Source: Hypholoma sublateritium FD-334 SS-4 (lineage: Eukaryota; Basidiomycota; Agaricomycetes; Agaricales; Strophariaceae). From it: a stretch of 64,000 nucleotides of DNA. Position numbers and translations under genes: made by a program. Shown here in pieces: positions 33,160-45,677 of the stretch (the stretch's first letter is position 1; every line of letters starts with the position of its first letter). The stretch covers positions 385,554 through 449,553 of the forward strand of contig KN817535.1 of the NCBI GenBank assembly GCA_000827495.1, written 5' to 3'. Below the pieces are notes generated by a model. That model was not told the DNA's origin. It saw only the letters and a list, made by a program, of their open reading frames with translations, and made no database searches.

Positions 33160-34738
33160 ATGCCAGCCAATTCATGGACGCCAATCCACGTGCTCAACAC
33201 CGACATCCTCTTGTCCATATTCACCATGAATGCCGACATCTTCTCCGACAGACATGCTATCCATACCACGCGCATTACCTCACAAGTGTGCCGCCAATGG
33301 CGCGACTTGATGCTCGATACACCATCCCTATGGGCGAGACTCCTTGATATGGAGGCACTCTATTACATCTCGGCCCATGAATGGTGGAACGAACTTATTC
33401 GCCGAAGCCGGGACGCACCGCTGTGGATCAGAGCATACTCGGCCCTACATGCGAACCGCACCGACAGATCCAAACATCTGAGGCAGCTCTTCATCGATAT
33501 TATCCACGGGAACTGGCACCGCATACAGAAACTATACATAGACGACCACTATTCCGGTTTCGGGCTCAGCCTCGCGATGTTGTGCTTTCCAGCACCGCAG
33601 CTAGAAGATTCTGACGGCTTTCTGCCAAAGAAGACGGCGCACGCCGAAAACCACGATCAAAAAAGGGAAATAACACCTATATTTGCAGGACATGCCCCTA
33701 TGCTTCGCACATCCCGGTTCAGAGGCCATACCATCGCGGATCAACACGCTCCTTGGCTGCGAAATCTTTGTTCCATTGAACTCGATTGCGAGTATGGTCT
33801 TCGCGATGCACTTGCAGTACTCTCAGCCGCATCTCGCCTTCAAGATTTAAAAGCGTATGGAATAGTCGAGGGATATGTATCCAGGCCGCTTCCCACCGTC
33901 TCTCTTCCACATCTGAAATATTTTCAATACCACGGTTTCCCTCAGCCTTGCGCCACACTTCTGGATCACACGATAATTCCTCTGGGATGCTCATTGACCA
34001 TCCAGATTGTCGGTTACAACATACGTGAACTTGCACAAGAGATTCAGAGAAAACTTATTTCGGTTTTCAACATATTTACCGATTATGTCGAGCGCTACCT
34101 GCAAGCAAACATATTCAACGCCATTCACATCTGTTATTGGTCAAATTGTTCCATTTCTGTTGGAATGCAGAACTGTGTTTCCGGAAGAATGCCTGCTCAA
34201 TTTGTGCCTTCCGCTGCACAACACTTCACATTCAAATCAGGCTGAAACGATTTTTAACAAGCTAGCTTCAATGGATCTCACAAGAATCACATCATTTGAT
34301 CTCAGAGGGGACGTATACTCGCTCGAACCGTTTGTCAAGTTCTTTCTCCTCAACCTTCAATATCTGGACACCATTCACATCGACAGCAGCACTCTGCAGA
34401 GTTTGATGTACCTCGAACCGGAAACCCTCACACACAACACTAAGAACGTCATTAAGTTTTTCCCCTTCCTGCGAGTCATTGTCGGTTCCGTCAATAGTCA
34501 TTCCTTTGCCCGACAACTTAATGTTTTCGTGAAATTCATCCTATCAAGGGCGCGAAACGGGTGTTCTATCACCACATTAGACTTGACAAGAACCGCACCT
34601 CTCAAGACCACACCTAACTTGGACGCGCTTGCGAAGGTCAAGGGCCTGAAAGTGATATATAAACGTTTGCAGATGAAGGGGACATTTGAATATAGATGCG
34701 GCAGCGGCAGCCGGCAGAAACACATCTATACGACTTAG
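33160..34738 (+). pseudogene. F-box-like gene with a one-base frameshift
   Basis: The first 336 codons read normally: F-box-like segment (LNTDILLSIFTMNADIF, SQVCRQWRDLML, LWARLLDME), RRSRDAPLWIRA, NWHRIQKLY, FAGHAPMLRTS. Near 34168 the family reading moves to the next frame: before it SVGM fits, after it RTVFPEECLLNLCLPLH and everything to the terminal GLKVIYK...CGSG fits in the +1 frame. The original frame stops at 34243-34245. Removing one base restores a normal 525-residue length, so a single extra base is the simplest explanation; no intron fits the gap. Translation as it stands gives a protein lacking the C-terminal third. It could also be an assembly error. An in-frame ATG at 33025 is probably not used. 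Confidence 0.8.
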
Positions 34739-35229
34739 CTACGTATCCCATTGTGAACTTCTTTAAAACAAGTATCGAATATTGAGTTGCGTCGTTTTAA
34801 AACGTACCTGTCAAGCACATCCACACCAACGATAGCGTTGGTGATGGTAACACAGATGTGTTTGCGTGTCCAGAAGATTGACACAAGGAGAATATAACAG
34901 GACATAGGTGTGAACGCGCCAATGCACCTTTAAGAAATCGACCAGCGCATAGCTTCTCCTTGTATTGACGATACGCACGCTCAAGGCCCAGGCGCACGGC
35001 TGTTAACTCCGAGCGCGTATATGCGGCCGGAACGACGGCGGTGGCCAGTCTGAATCCAGCGCAGCATTGTCATACTGCCATGCGGGCCATACATCAACGT
35101 CCCATACTCCTAGAGAGCGACTGTGGCTTGAATTCGTGAACCATATCCAAAATATGAGGTGAGGAAAACATGATGTAGCCAGTACGCCACGCACCGTATC
35201 CGCACCCCCGTGCCCGACGATCAGAAATT

Positions 35230-36480
35230 ACGCGCTCGACAGTCCTGCTGAGAGAGAATGACGTGAGCGGTTTATTCCTGTTGAAAAAGTAGCAGAAAAA
35301 TGTACCTACGACGCCGCCGATCGTCCCTAGGACGCTAACAAGCATAGCTCGCCTCTCCAGCGCTCGTCAAAAATGCGGCTCCCCGCGCGATAGCACGAGC
35401 GCACGACTATCAGCGGGAATCTAACTCATCTCCGGCGTGCCCATGCGCCGCAGCACGCCGAGGAGCGTAAAGGAGAGGGAGCTGGGGTCCCGGTGGCATC
35501 AGCTACAACTCGCCGCTGACTCTTTTAAACCACCTAGTCCGCACGAGCACCAGCCAACGTGCACACCGCACGTCGTGAGCAGCGCGGACGTATGCTCTTC
35601 AAAAGAAACGGCGAGGGGGCTGGACCGCACGGCGAGAACGGACATGTATGCGTGCAGAAACAATCTGATAGCACGCGTGGGGCGTGGGGGCGGATAAGAG
35701 TTCCGCCAGAAGCGAAGACAGACATGCAGATGCAGAGAATGCGGGATGCCGCCAACACGGCGCCTTCGTCCTCCGGACGCTGCGTAAAGGGTTGAACAGG
35801 TACGTCAGTGGAAGTCCGAGGGCGTCGAGCATAGAGACATCGCGACAGACGCACATGGGGGAATAGCCCATCAACGTGGCATACATGATATAATACATGC
35901 ACGGAGGCTGGGCAGCGGACTGTGGCGAGCGGCGGACACCGCGTGGATATGGCGTTTGGCGGGGGACGGCTTACGTGGGACTCTGCAGAGGAAATGGCGC
36001 GTCAGCGACCGCTAAGCGTAAGTTAACGTGAAGAAAACAGGGTCCACCCCGCGGCGGGGACACAGGAGCGTGCATAAGACGACATGGCATATACGCGAGT
36101 CAATGCCGAGCGCACCCACAGCACCAAAACAATCGACACAATACACAGTGCGAAATCAAGCATGAACATGCGTGTATTCCAGTATACAAGTATCTGCATA
36201 CCGCGTATGTGACCAAGATTACAGAGTGCTGCGGGGTAGGCGGCGTGCCATCGCGGCAAGGGGAGGGAGAGAGATAGTTGAGGAGGAATATGACGACCAC
36301 GCACCCGCGGGCGCGCCGTACGCGATCCATGCCTGGCCATCTGCGGGTTGCAGGCATCACGCGAGCACGGCACTCAGTACCTGCGCGGGCGCGGTATTCC
36401 AGCGTCAATGAAAGCACCGCGCTGGGAGGATGTGAGGGTCCTTACCTATCCCACAGCATGATACGCTCCGGCGTCCCTGC
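35230..36480. repeat. Tandem decayed unit, copy 1
   Basis: Starts with a word series (GAGAGAGAAT, CTACGACGCCGCCGATCGTC, AATGCGGCTCCCCG) shared with copies 2 and 3, and ends after a GCGGGGTAGGCGGCGTG block near 36229. Shorter than the other copies (about 1.3 kb). Confidence 0.55.
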
Positions 36481-36529
36481 GTGCCGTACCGCAGTGTGAA
36501 AAATGGACGGAAAGACATTACGCACACAG

Positions 36530-38800
36530 TGCTGCTCGGAAAAAATGACTTGAGGATGGATCCCTTTTCAAAAAATAGCAGAAAAACGTAGCTACGACGG
36601 GGCCGATAGTCCCCTAGGGCGCCAACAACGCCGCCCGCCTCTCCTACGCGCGCCGAGAAATGCGGCTCCCCGTGCGATAGCACGAGCGCATGGCTCTCGG
36701 ACGGTGCGCATGAACACACGCCCATATCGTTGTGCTGCACGGCTGAGGCAGCACACCGCAGAGCGCAAAGGCAGTTATCTAAAATAAACGCGGTATCAGT
36801 GGCGGGCGCGACTGAGCGGAGGAGACGCACAGAATTGAGTGCTCACCTAGCTCCTGCGTCCCGACATTCCACAGCCGGCTTCAACCGAGAAGGAAATACA
36901 GGAAAGAGGGGCCGAGCGGCATCAGCTACCACTCGCCGGTATAAGCTTCAAGTCAGTCCTCACGAGCACGAGCCAACGTGCGCAGCGCACGTCGTAGGCA
37001 GCGCGGACGTATTCACTGCAAAAGAAACGACGAGGTGGGATACGACGCATGAGGAGGGAGGGAGGTACGTATACGCGCGCAGAAACGGCGCGGATGCAGA
37101 CGGGGCGTAGATAGAATACGGGACGTACGAAACACGATGCATGACGCCTTGCGCTCCGGACGGCATGATGAGGGGGAGAACAGCTACGTGCGTGAAAGTA
37201 TCAACCATAAATTATATATATATAGGCATAAATCAACGCACCTGAAAAGCACAATTCTGCAGTATTCTACGTGCACATCAAGATTGGGCGGGAGGCGCAC
37301 AGCGCGTACATGGGGGCTTCGTGGTGGAATGGTTCGATGGGGGACCTGCAAGGGAACGGCATGTCAGCAACCGGCAAAGGTTATCCAGAACGATGAAACA
37401 CCAATGTACTATCCCGTGCGACGCTGTCCCGCGCGTGCGGATGCAGGCGACAGACATAGGATAAGCATGAGCCACCGGCGGGCGCACCCACAGCCTCAAA
37501 TATATCAAAGAAAATACACAGTATGGAATCACGCACGAACATGCGTGTATTCCAGTATACAGCGTATTTAACCAGAATCAGAGTGCTGCGGGGTAGGCGG
37601 CGTGGCGTCGCGGTAAGGGGAGAGAGAGAGATAGTGGAGTAGGAAGATGCCGTCCACGCACCGAAAATAGGAGGTGTTGGCGTGTAGAAAGAGGACAGGA
37701 CGACATGTCGTGGGTTGGTGGGTTGGCGGGGCAGACAACATGCGGAAGGGCCTATCATATCTGGAAATCATCAGTGAAAGATATGGTCTCATACAGAGGC
37801 AAGAAAAGTGGGAATGAACGGAATATAGGGTAGGGAACTGCGAGTGGAGACATCGGTCGGCCGCCAAACGCATACGCCGTCCGACTATACAGAAATTTTC
37901 AGTTCGCATGCAGATGTCCAGCATTGCGTGGTGCACCCGTGGTAATGCGGACGTATTTCGCAGGGACGGCGGGGGTGCGTGAGGCGTAGCAGCAGAGGAG
38001 ATGATGGGATGAAAGTGGGATGCGTCAAGACGATGAGGCGACGTACGCACCACCACGACAACATCACGACGACCAACAGCAATCGATGGCAAAGATCCAG
38101 CGCGAGCGGCTCGTTCTATGACAGCGCAGATGATGAAACGGGCGAGGATAACAAAAGCATCGAACTATTGTACTTTCCATGGGAGCGGGAAGTACACGCG
38201 ATGCCTACGTCGTGGCTGCATTGCCGCAGGCAGGCTGCAAGCTGGGAAGGTAAACAGAGGGTTACGGTGGGATTCCGTGGGATTCAGAATATCATTGACA
38301 GGATCCACGCACGGACCACAGACACGGGCCGCCTGGCGCACCGGCATCACACGGCGTCCCTGCACGCCTATCTCCCGCTCTCCTATTCGAATCGCCGCGG
38401 CCATTGTAAATGATTGTCCCGATCGTACTCTATTTGCCAAAATCCAATGTAAGTAATATATACCAGGGCTAGAACAGTAGAATAATCTGGCCAAAATAAT
38501 GCCTCTTTCATCCGTACACTTCCAAACGCCCCGCCTCCGCGCACGGTGCCTAATTCAACTCATGGGCATGGATAAATCGCTGTACAGAGCGTGCTCACGG
38601 AGGCCGCGTGTTACCGGTGACCGGCTGCCTTCTCTTATAGGCAGTGATATACACAAGTAAATGATGGCCGGTCCACACCAGGAAAGACACCCGCGCTTTG
38701 AATCCCGAAGATCAGACGCTGAAGAAATCAGATAACACCAACGCGAAAAAGCGCGCAGTAAAAGATATATTCGAAAGAACAGCAAGGAGCATAGCTACGG
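36530..38800. repeat. Tandem decayed unit, copy 2
   Basis: Same series from about 36570, GCGGGGTAGGCGGCGTG near 37588, a GGTGTTGGCGTGTAGAAA block near 37675, then blocks CGCCGTCC (37873), GTCCAGCATTGCGTGG (37916), GACGGCGGGGG (37963), CAATCGATGGCAAAGA (38081) and CCACGCACGGACC (38305). No gene. Confidence 0.6.
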
Positions 38801-39029
38801 CAGCCCCAATAATGCGCTGTGACACCCAAAAGTCTACTGCCCCACGCGTGTCGACTCCCCTCGCGACAGCACTCGCAAACGATCCATCGCGTGGTCATCG
38901 CGTATGCCGATCTTCGATATGCGCATGCGCCGCAGGCACGTCATTCGGGTGCTATTTGTGTGGCCAGCCGCCGCTTGCACGTATCGCGCGAGTACGGGCA
39001 GTCGGTTCCTACGCAAGCTCATATTCCAC

Positions 39030-41330
39030 AGCGGTCCATCTGAGAGAGAATAATGTGAGCGTTTGATTCCTGTTAGAAAAATAGTAGAAAAATGTAGCTA
39101 CGACGCCGCCGATCGTCTCTAGGACGCGAACAAGCGCCGCTCGCCTCTCCCGAGCTAGGTAAGATACCGCCTCCCGCGATAGCACTGATCATCGTGAGTC
39201 AAGCACGTCTTCAGTGTGACCATACGTCCTGGCAGCACCGTCTGCGCGCCGCGCGGGCTAGCCGCCGGGGCGAGCAACGCCGCGCATGAACACACGCCCA
39301 TAACGCTGCGCCGACCAACTTCGGCCGCACGCGCAGCGTAAAGGCCGGTATATACAACGTGCATCTTATTAGCTCCGGGCGCGACTAAGCCGAGGAGGCG
39401 GAATAAATTGTGTGCTCACCTAGCGTCTGTGTGCTCCGTGCCTTAGCAAACTTTTAACGAGAAAGCAAGACAGGGAAAGATGGATTGGGCGGCATCAGCT
39501 ACCACTCGCCGTTGACTTTATCTATGTAAGTACGCACGAGCACCAGCCCAACGTGCACAGTACACGTCGTGGGGAGCGCGGACGTAGCTTCTACGAAAGA
39601 AACGGCGAGATGGGCTACGACGCGTGGGGAGGTAGCAACGTGCATATATGCGTGCAGAAACGGCGCGGATGCAGACGGCGGGCAGATGTACAGGAGGCGG
39701 GACGTAATAAACATGTCGCCTCATGCCCTGGACAGCACCATCAGCGGGAGAATAGCTACGTGGGTGAAAGTATCAATTATCAGTCATAGATACATATGGA
39801 TAAATCAACGCACCCGAAAAGCACACTTTGCGGTATTCTACATGCACATCGAGATTGGGCGGGAGGGCGCACGACGCATACATGGGGGCTTGATGGTGGA
39901 ATGGAACGACGGGGGACCTGCAGGGGAACAGCATGTCAGCAACCGACAAAGGTTATCCAGCACGATGAAGGGACAGATGTAATATACCGTGCGACGTTGT
40001 CCCGCGCGTGCGGATGCAGGCGACAGACATAGGATGAGCGTGAGTCACAGCTGAGCGCACCCACAGCGCTTGAAAAATCCCCGTTTTAATATACGGCATG
40101 GAATAACGCACGAGTGTGTGTGTATCCCAGTATGCAGGTATCTGCATACAGCGTATATGACCGGGATTACAGAGCGCTGCGGGGTAGGCGGCGTGGCGTC
40201 GCGGCAAGGGGAGAGAGGGGGATAGCGGAGGAGGAATATGCCGTCCACGCACCGAAAAATGGAGGTGTTGGCGTGTAGAAATAGGACGTACAACCTTTCG
40301 GGGGTTGGTGGGTTGGCTCAGCGGACATCATGCGGAAGGGCCAATCATATCTGGAAATCATCAGTGAAAGAAATGGTCTTGACTCTGGTACGGAGGCAAG
40401 AAAATGGGAATGAGCGGAATATAGGGCAGGGAACTGCAAGGGAAGACATCGTTCGGCCGCTAAACACATACGCCGTCCGATTACACAGAAACGTTCAGTT
40501 CGCATGCACAGGTGTCCAGCATTGCGTGGTGCACCCGTTGTAAGGCGGAGATATTTCTCAAGGACGGCGGGGTGGGCGAGGTGGACCAGCGATGGGGATG
40601 ACGGGATGGAATCGGCATGCACGAAGATAATGAGGCGATGAGCGCACCATGACCCACAGTAATCGATCGCAAAGAGCGAGCGCGAGCGGCTCACTCTGTG
40701 ACGGCGCAGAAGATGAGACGGGCGGGTTTGAAGATGAAGACCACGTACCTCAGCCCCGAACTATTGCACTCTCAATGGAAGCGGGAACTGTAGGCTGCAA
40801 TCTGGGAAGGTAAACAGAGTGAGGTCCAGAGATACGGTGGGAAGGTACATCACGATCAGCCACTACGCACGGACCACAAACACGGGCCGCCCGCACAGCC
40901 TCTTCGGAACAACGTACTTAGCAGTGCGCAGCCGCTATCCATGCCCCGCGCGCATCGCACTCTACAAGCCGCTTTCACACCACTCCAGTCCACGCGCGGC
41001 GCCCTAGTCTCACCACGGCAATCCAGCATCTGCACGCGGCGCATGCACCGCCGCAAGCTGTGATAGGTGACGTTTCCCGGCGTGCTGGAATGCTTGTATA
41101 TCAATATGACTGTACCGGTGATACTCCGTGCCCCTAAAGACAATGTAATATATCTCTAGACTAGATCTGTAGAATATGCGTGCCAAAAGAATTGCCGCGC
41201 TCTTCCGCGCACGGTTCCTAAATTAACTCACGAGCACGGACAAACTGCAGCATCACGCGCACACATTGAGGTGGGGGGAGGCCAGGTCCTTCTTCCAAGC
41301 ACAGAGATACGCACAAGTAAATAACATCTC
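39030..41330. repeat. Tandem decayed unit, copy 3
   Basis: Parallel to copy 2 at an offset of about 2.5-2.6 kb: start series near 39045, GCGGGGTAGGCGGCGTG near 40171, GGTGTTGGCGTGTAGAAA near 40263, CGCCGTCC 40472, GTCCAGCATTGCGTGG 40514, GACGGCGGGGTGGG 40562, and a CTACGCACGGACC variant at 40863. It lies directly before the F-box gene at 41729. Confidence 0.6.
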
Positions 41331-41728
41331 CTGTACGCCATCGTACAGCGCTAGGCGTGCACAATATCGGTACATTCATCTCCTCGTGTGCGTCATCCCC
41401 GTATCTCGTCCGGGTCGGGTGATCGTATGGTGAGATGAGGCAGTGCTATGCGTATTTGAGTCGGCGAGCCGGGGCGGCACCAGTGCTTAGAAGGAATTTC
41501 GCGCATTGCACAGCCCGCCCAAGGACCCTGGGTGTTATTACAGAAAACGGGCATATTTACTGCAGAAAGAAATATGTACAGACACCGCATATGACCGTGT
41601 GGGAAGACAAGTAAAGTATTACTATTAGTACTGGCCCAACAAGTGGCACGACCAAACCACCCTTTGATAACGTTTCACCCTTTCAAACACCATTCGCGTC
41701 TTTCCTACTACCAAGCGCTCCATCGACA

Positions 41729-43339
41729 ATGGCGTTGCGTTCGTCGCCTGCTATCCACACGCTCAACAACGACGTCCTCCTGCACATATTCGCGTTCAAC
41801 GCCGACATGTTCGCTGATAACAAAGCACTCTACGGAACATGCTTCACGGCGCAGGTATGCAGCCAGTGGCGCAGCCTGATGTTCGACACGCCGTCCCTGT
41901 GGGGGAAACTCATCGACATGGATGAAATCTACTGCGCACGCACCCTGGATTGGGGGCACGACCTTATCCGCAGAAGCGGCGCCGCACCGCTGTGGATCAA
42001 GGCAGACTCACTCCAAATCCTCAGACAGCGGTACAAACCCCCAGTCGCCGAAAAATCCGAAACATTTGCGCGCTTCTTCTCCAGTGTGCTCGCCGGAAAC
42101 TGGTCCCGGATCCAGAAGCTAGTCATACATGCCGACCTTTCGATTTTGGGGCTCACTCGTTCGATGTTGTGCGTCCCAGCACCGCAACTCGAGCGTTTTG
42201 AGGCACCGCTGAAAGATGAAACAGCGCCCGTTGAACTCCAGGATAAAGACACTGTGAATACGCCTCTATTTGCTTGGAACGCACCTATGCTTCGCAGGTT
42301 CTACGCCTGGGGACATGTTGTTGATCATCATGCACCTTGGCTGCGACATCTCCATTTCATAAACCTAGATAAGACATACAGCGTTCTCGATGCGCTCACA
42401 GTCCTCGCGGCCACATATGACCTTCAAGATCTAGAGATCAGAGATATCACTATCGGAGATATTTCTACACCCTTCCCTAGCGTCACTCTTCTGCACCTCA
42501 ACAGCTTGCAGTACTGTGGCCGCATGCTACAGTGTGCCTCGCTGTTGCATCATCTACATATTCCCCTAGGTTGCTCGTTGGCCATTCAGATCCCCCGGCT
42601 TCCGCACCACCTCCGAATGACAGAGAAAACGGAACATTTTGTGTCTCTTGTCAACGAATTCGCCAGTCACTCCGCGCGCTTTTTAGACGCACACATATTC
42701 AATATCCTTGTCCTAAAATACAATGGAAACCATTCTATTGATATCTACTTGAGAGGCGAGACCACAACCACAACGAAGTGTTCATTCGACTTGACCGTCC
42801 CCCTGGTGCATGATTTCTCTTCATACCAGCTTACAACACTCTTGAATAAACTAACCCAACTGGATTTGACACGCATCACAACGCTGTATCTCTACACCTC
42901 GGATCCATTTGAAGAGCCATGTTTTGCTTCGTTTTTCAGCTGCCTTGCGTCTCTGGACACGATTTATGCCGAGAGCCGCACACTGGAGCATCTGACGGCC
43001 CTCGAAAATTCCATGGCCGCTGAAAACGAGCCGCGTATAATTTTCCCCCTCCTCAAAGTCGTGGTTTTGCAGGTCACTGGGTTCGCCTACAGTATTATCT
43101 ACCCAGCAGAGCAAGTGCGAGTTGCTGCAAAATACATCTCGGCGAGGGCGCGGAACGGCTATTCCATCGAAGTGCTGGACATATCAAAGTATGCGCCTCT
43201 CGATTACCCACCCGACAGGGAGGTGCTCGGGCAAGAGGTCAACGGCGTGAAGGTGCTGTATAGGTGTTCTAAAGTCGATGGTCCTTTTGAGCGTATATGT
43301 GGCAGCGGCAATCCAGATAAACAGATCGATACAATTTAG
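41729..43339 (+). CDS. F-box-like protein (536 aa)
   Basis: Intact, single exon. F-box-like segment at residues 9-62 (LNNDVLLHIFAFNADMF, AQVCSQWRSLMF, LWGKLIDMD), then RRSGAAPLWIKAD, NWSRIQKLV, VPAPQLERFEAP, FAWNAPMLRRF and APWLRHLHFI. The middle has the family LLHHLHIPLGCSLAIQI strand and LTQLDLTRITTLYL repeat. The C-terminus is the standard GVKVLYRCSKVDGPFERICGSG...IDTI, so it lacks the run-on seen at 9288 and 15494. Start chosen at the only ATG just before the F-box. Immediately downstream on the minus strand is a short exon-like stretch (LDYTVDGLNYEVRVENRN) followed by a GTACGT donor. Confidence 0.9.
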   Translation: MALRSSPAIHTLNNDVLLHIFAFNADMFADNKALYGTCFTAQVCSQWRSLMFDTPSLWGKLIDMDEIYCARTLDWGHDLIRRSGAAPLWIKADSLQILRQRYKPPVAEKSETFARFFSSVLAGNWSRIQKLVIHADLSILGLTRSMLCVPAPQLERFEAPLKDETAPVELQDKDTVNTPLFAWNAPMLRRFYAWGHVVDHHAPWLRHLHFINLDKTYSVLDALTVLAATYDLQDLEIRDITIGDISTPFPSVTLLHLNSLQYCGRMLQCASLLHHLHIPLGCSLAIQIPRLPHHLRMTEKTEHFVSLVNEFASHSARFLDAHIFNILVLKYNGNHSIDIYLRGETTTTTKCSFDLTVPLVHDFSSYQLTTLLNKLTQLDLTRITTLYLYTSDPFEEPCFASFFSCLASLDTIYAESRTLEHLTALENSMAAENEPRIIFPLLKVVVLQVTGFAYSIIYPAEQVRVAAKYISARARNGYSIEVLDISKYAPLDYPPDREVLGQEVNGVKVLYRCSKVDGPFERICGSGNPDKQIDTI

Positions 43340-45677
43340 AGGACGTACCTGAATTAAATTTCGATTTTCGACGCGTACTTCATAGTTCAGACCATCGACC
43401 GTGTAGTCCAAAATGAGCCCACAAGCGCCCCCCGCATCACGCAGTCCATAAATTTACCCGGATCACGTCCTTTTTGTTGCTACATGTATGCGAAATGAGA
43501 TCACGGTGTCACGCAGAAAGCGCACGAAGTACAGGTCCATGCGAGGCTGCAGAAAATAAAATTCATCAGCAAAAATACAATACTACGCAGCCCGTCCATG
43601 TACCTCGTGTCCGCACGCGCGAACAGACTATTCAGACACACCGCGCGATACGTTCCTGTATCCAGAAAAAATGAAGTAAAATCACGAGCAAAGAGATAAG
43701 GGAAGGGCCGAACTGAAGCCCGCCACATTCACCTAAATACTATATGTACGAATAGCCAGGAGCCAATACGTGCAGTGCACAGAGCGGATACTGTGGACCT
43801 ATGTTATGTAAGTAGAAATGGCGGGCTGCGCTCGGCCGCGTCGCCGGCCAGGATGAGAAAACAGATGGCGCATATGCGTGGAAGTATTCAGCAGCACGAC
43901 GCGCAGTGCGTACCGCGATCACCGCCGGGACAGCAGCTACAGCGCCTTCACGCTTAGGACGACGTGATTTGCTAGGCATTTCTCTGCGCGGGTCATGTAA
44001 AACGGACCAAATGACGGTGCGGGCGTATCCTCCGGCCAATTGCATGAGCACGAGCGTACAATACGCGGACAATTATTGTAGCCCATGCGCGTGCCAGAGC
44101 TCGAGGTATCTGAGGCAAACCACCCGGATTAGTTCAACCTAAAAGGAAGCCGTAAAGGAGGATAAAGCGCACCGCGTGGCGGGTAGATCCGTTGAACATA
44201 TAGCGACGGAGTAAGCATTAGAAGATAAACGAATGGTCTGGAAAACGCACAGAATGTGGACTAGTGACGCCGGTGCTTCCCAAAATCACATCGAGCACAG
44301 CGGGATACCATACAAAATCGAGAAAATGCAGGAGAGCAATGCATCACAGTCGGCATACATATGCACGCCATGCATCTCCGTAGTCATACGGCGCCACGCT
44401 GTGAGCGAGCTGAGCTGGTGGCATGCGGAGAACGAGAGGAATTAAGGAATCAGATAATGACGCACTTTAAACAGAACTTGTGGTACGACGGACTTCTAGG
44501 GCTCGCTTACGGCTTTTAGGCACAGTGCGGCGGAGCGCGGGTAGGACAGCGCGGAGGGCATGGAGGTGCTGATCACATCTGATAATCATCGGCAAATGAA
44601 AGCGTCACGCATAAAAATGAGAAAGGGGAACGAACATACCACAGTCCACGTCAGAGAAAACTCGACCGCACGCACAGGTATCTCGTCCTCAGTTTTTACT
44701 CGGAAGTGCAGAAGTACTCTGCGAGGATATTGGGCACGTGAAGCAGACCAGCAGCAGGGGTGTAGGTATGGGAACGAGAGGGAAGGGGCATGACACGGAG
44801 GAGGGCGAACAGCCTGCCCTGCTACAGAACAGAAGATGAGACGAGCAGAATGGAAGATAGGGCCCACATACCGTGTACCATGCCTAAAATCTGATTCAGC
44901 GAATGAGCAGTAGCCAGCGATGGAGCATGGAAATCTTCGCAGCTCGCGGCCAGGCAGGAAGGTGGGAAGACAACGACAAAGAACCGCAACAGAATGCCGT
45001 CAGGAGTCAGGAAACTGACACCACTGTAACGCACAGACCAATCCGGGCCGTCTTTCCGCGGGATTCACCTGGCAGTCACCGCTGTGATCATTATATTTTA
45101 TTGATATTGTAGCTGTAGGCTCTAGGAGATGTCGCTCAGACCAGTGGCGCGCGACAGCAGTATATTACAAGTTCATAATCAGCGTTCTCTCTCTCCGTTT
45201 ACTTACCTCGGAACGCCTCCGCCGCTGCCGCGCCGCATGAACCGGCACACGCAGACCCACAAGCCCCGCAACGTTTTATTGATCTCCAATGTCAATAGCG
45301 CTTGGCAGTTGATGCACCTAGCACCCCTCTATCTGCACGCGCGCTCGCGATATACGTATATACTACAGAGAATGCCGCGGATACATGCACGGCTGCGGCA
45401 CGCGGTATAAGCCAGATCAAGTTCATGTCTTCTCTCTTCGCGCCTGAGCCTAAATTTACAATCGCCCCATTCAACTCCCAGGCGAACAATGATCACACTG
45501 TTATGTATGCGCAAGGCCATTGGATGATAGGAATGGAATGTATTTTCCATTCCTATGGCGATTCTCGTGATTCCACACGTGATCGCTAGGAAATGCTCAA
45601 AACATGTTGAAAACATGCCACCACATTGAAACCCTTTTGACTACCCACCGTTTTTCAAACCAAGCTTTTCATCAAAG
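43340..45677. other. Gene-poor region
   Basis: No supportable gene. It contains minus-strand exon-like pieces near 43345-43450 and 43900-44000, the ACGCACAGACC motif at about 45028, and a perfect hairpin with 12-bp arms ATAGGAATGGAA/TTCCATTCCTAT and a 6-nt loop at 45527-45556, about 120 bp before the next F-box start. Confidence 0.4.

Larger units (their letters stand above)
34739..41728. other. 7 kb gene-poor region made largely of tandem decayed units
   Basis: Only short, non-family frames are present. Most of it consists of three related units listed separately (35230, 36530 and 39030). On the minus strand each unit keeps short pieces that look like old exons next to GTGCGTGG or GTACGT donors, and a hydrophobic stretch followed by YWNTRM-like words recurs (36170-36220, 37545-37590, 40110-40160) in shifting frames. 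That suggests a decayed, possibly membrane-protein, gene family, but I cannot name it. Confidence 0.45.

Noticed and set aside
34739..41330. Membrane receptor-like genes (7-TM type) on the minus strand of the spacers
   Set aside because: Hydrophobic pieces and YWNTRM/GRRM-like words recur, but frames change from piece to piece and no continuous spliced path could be built, so no family name is assigned.
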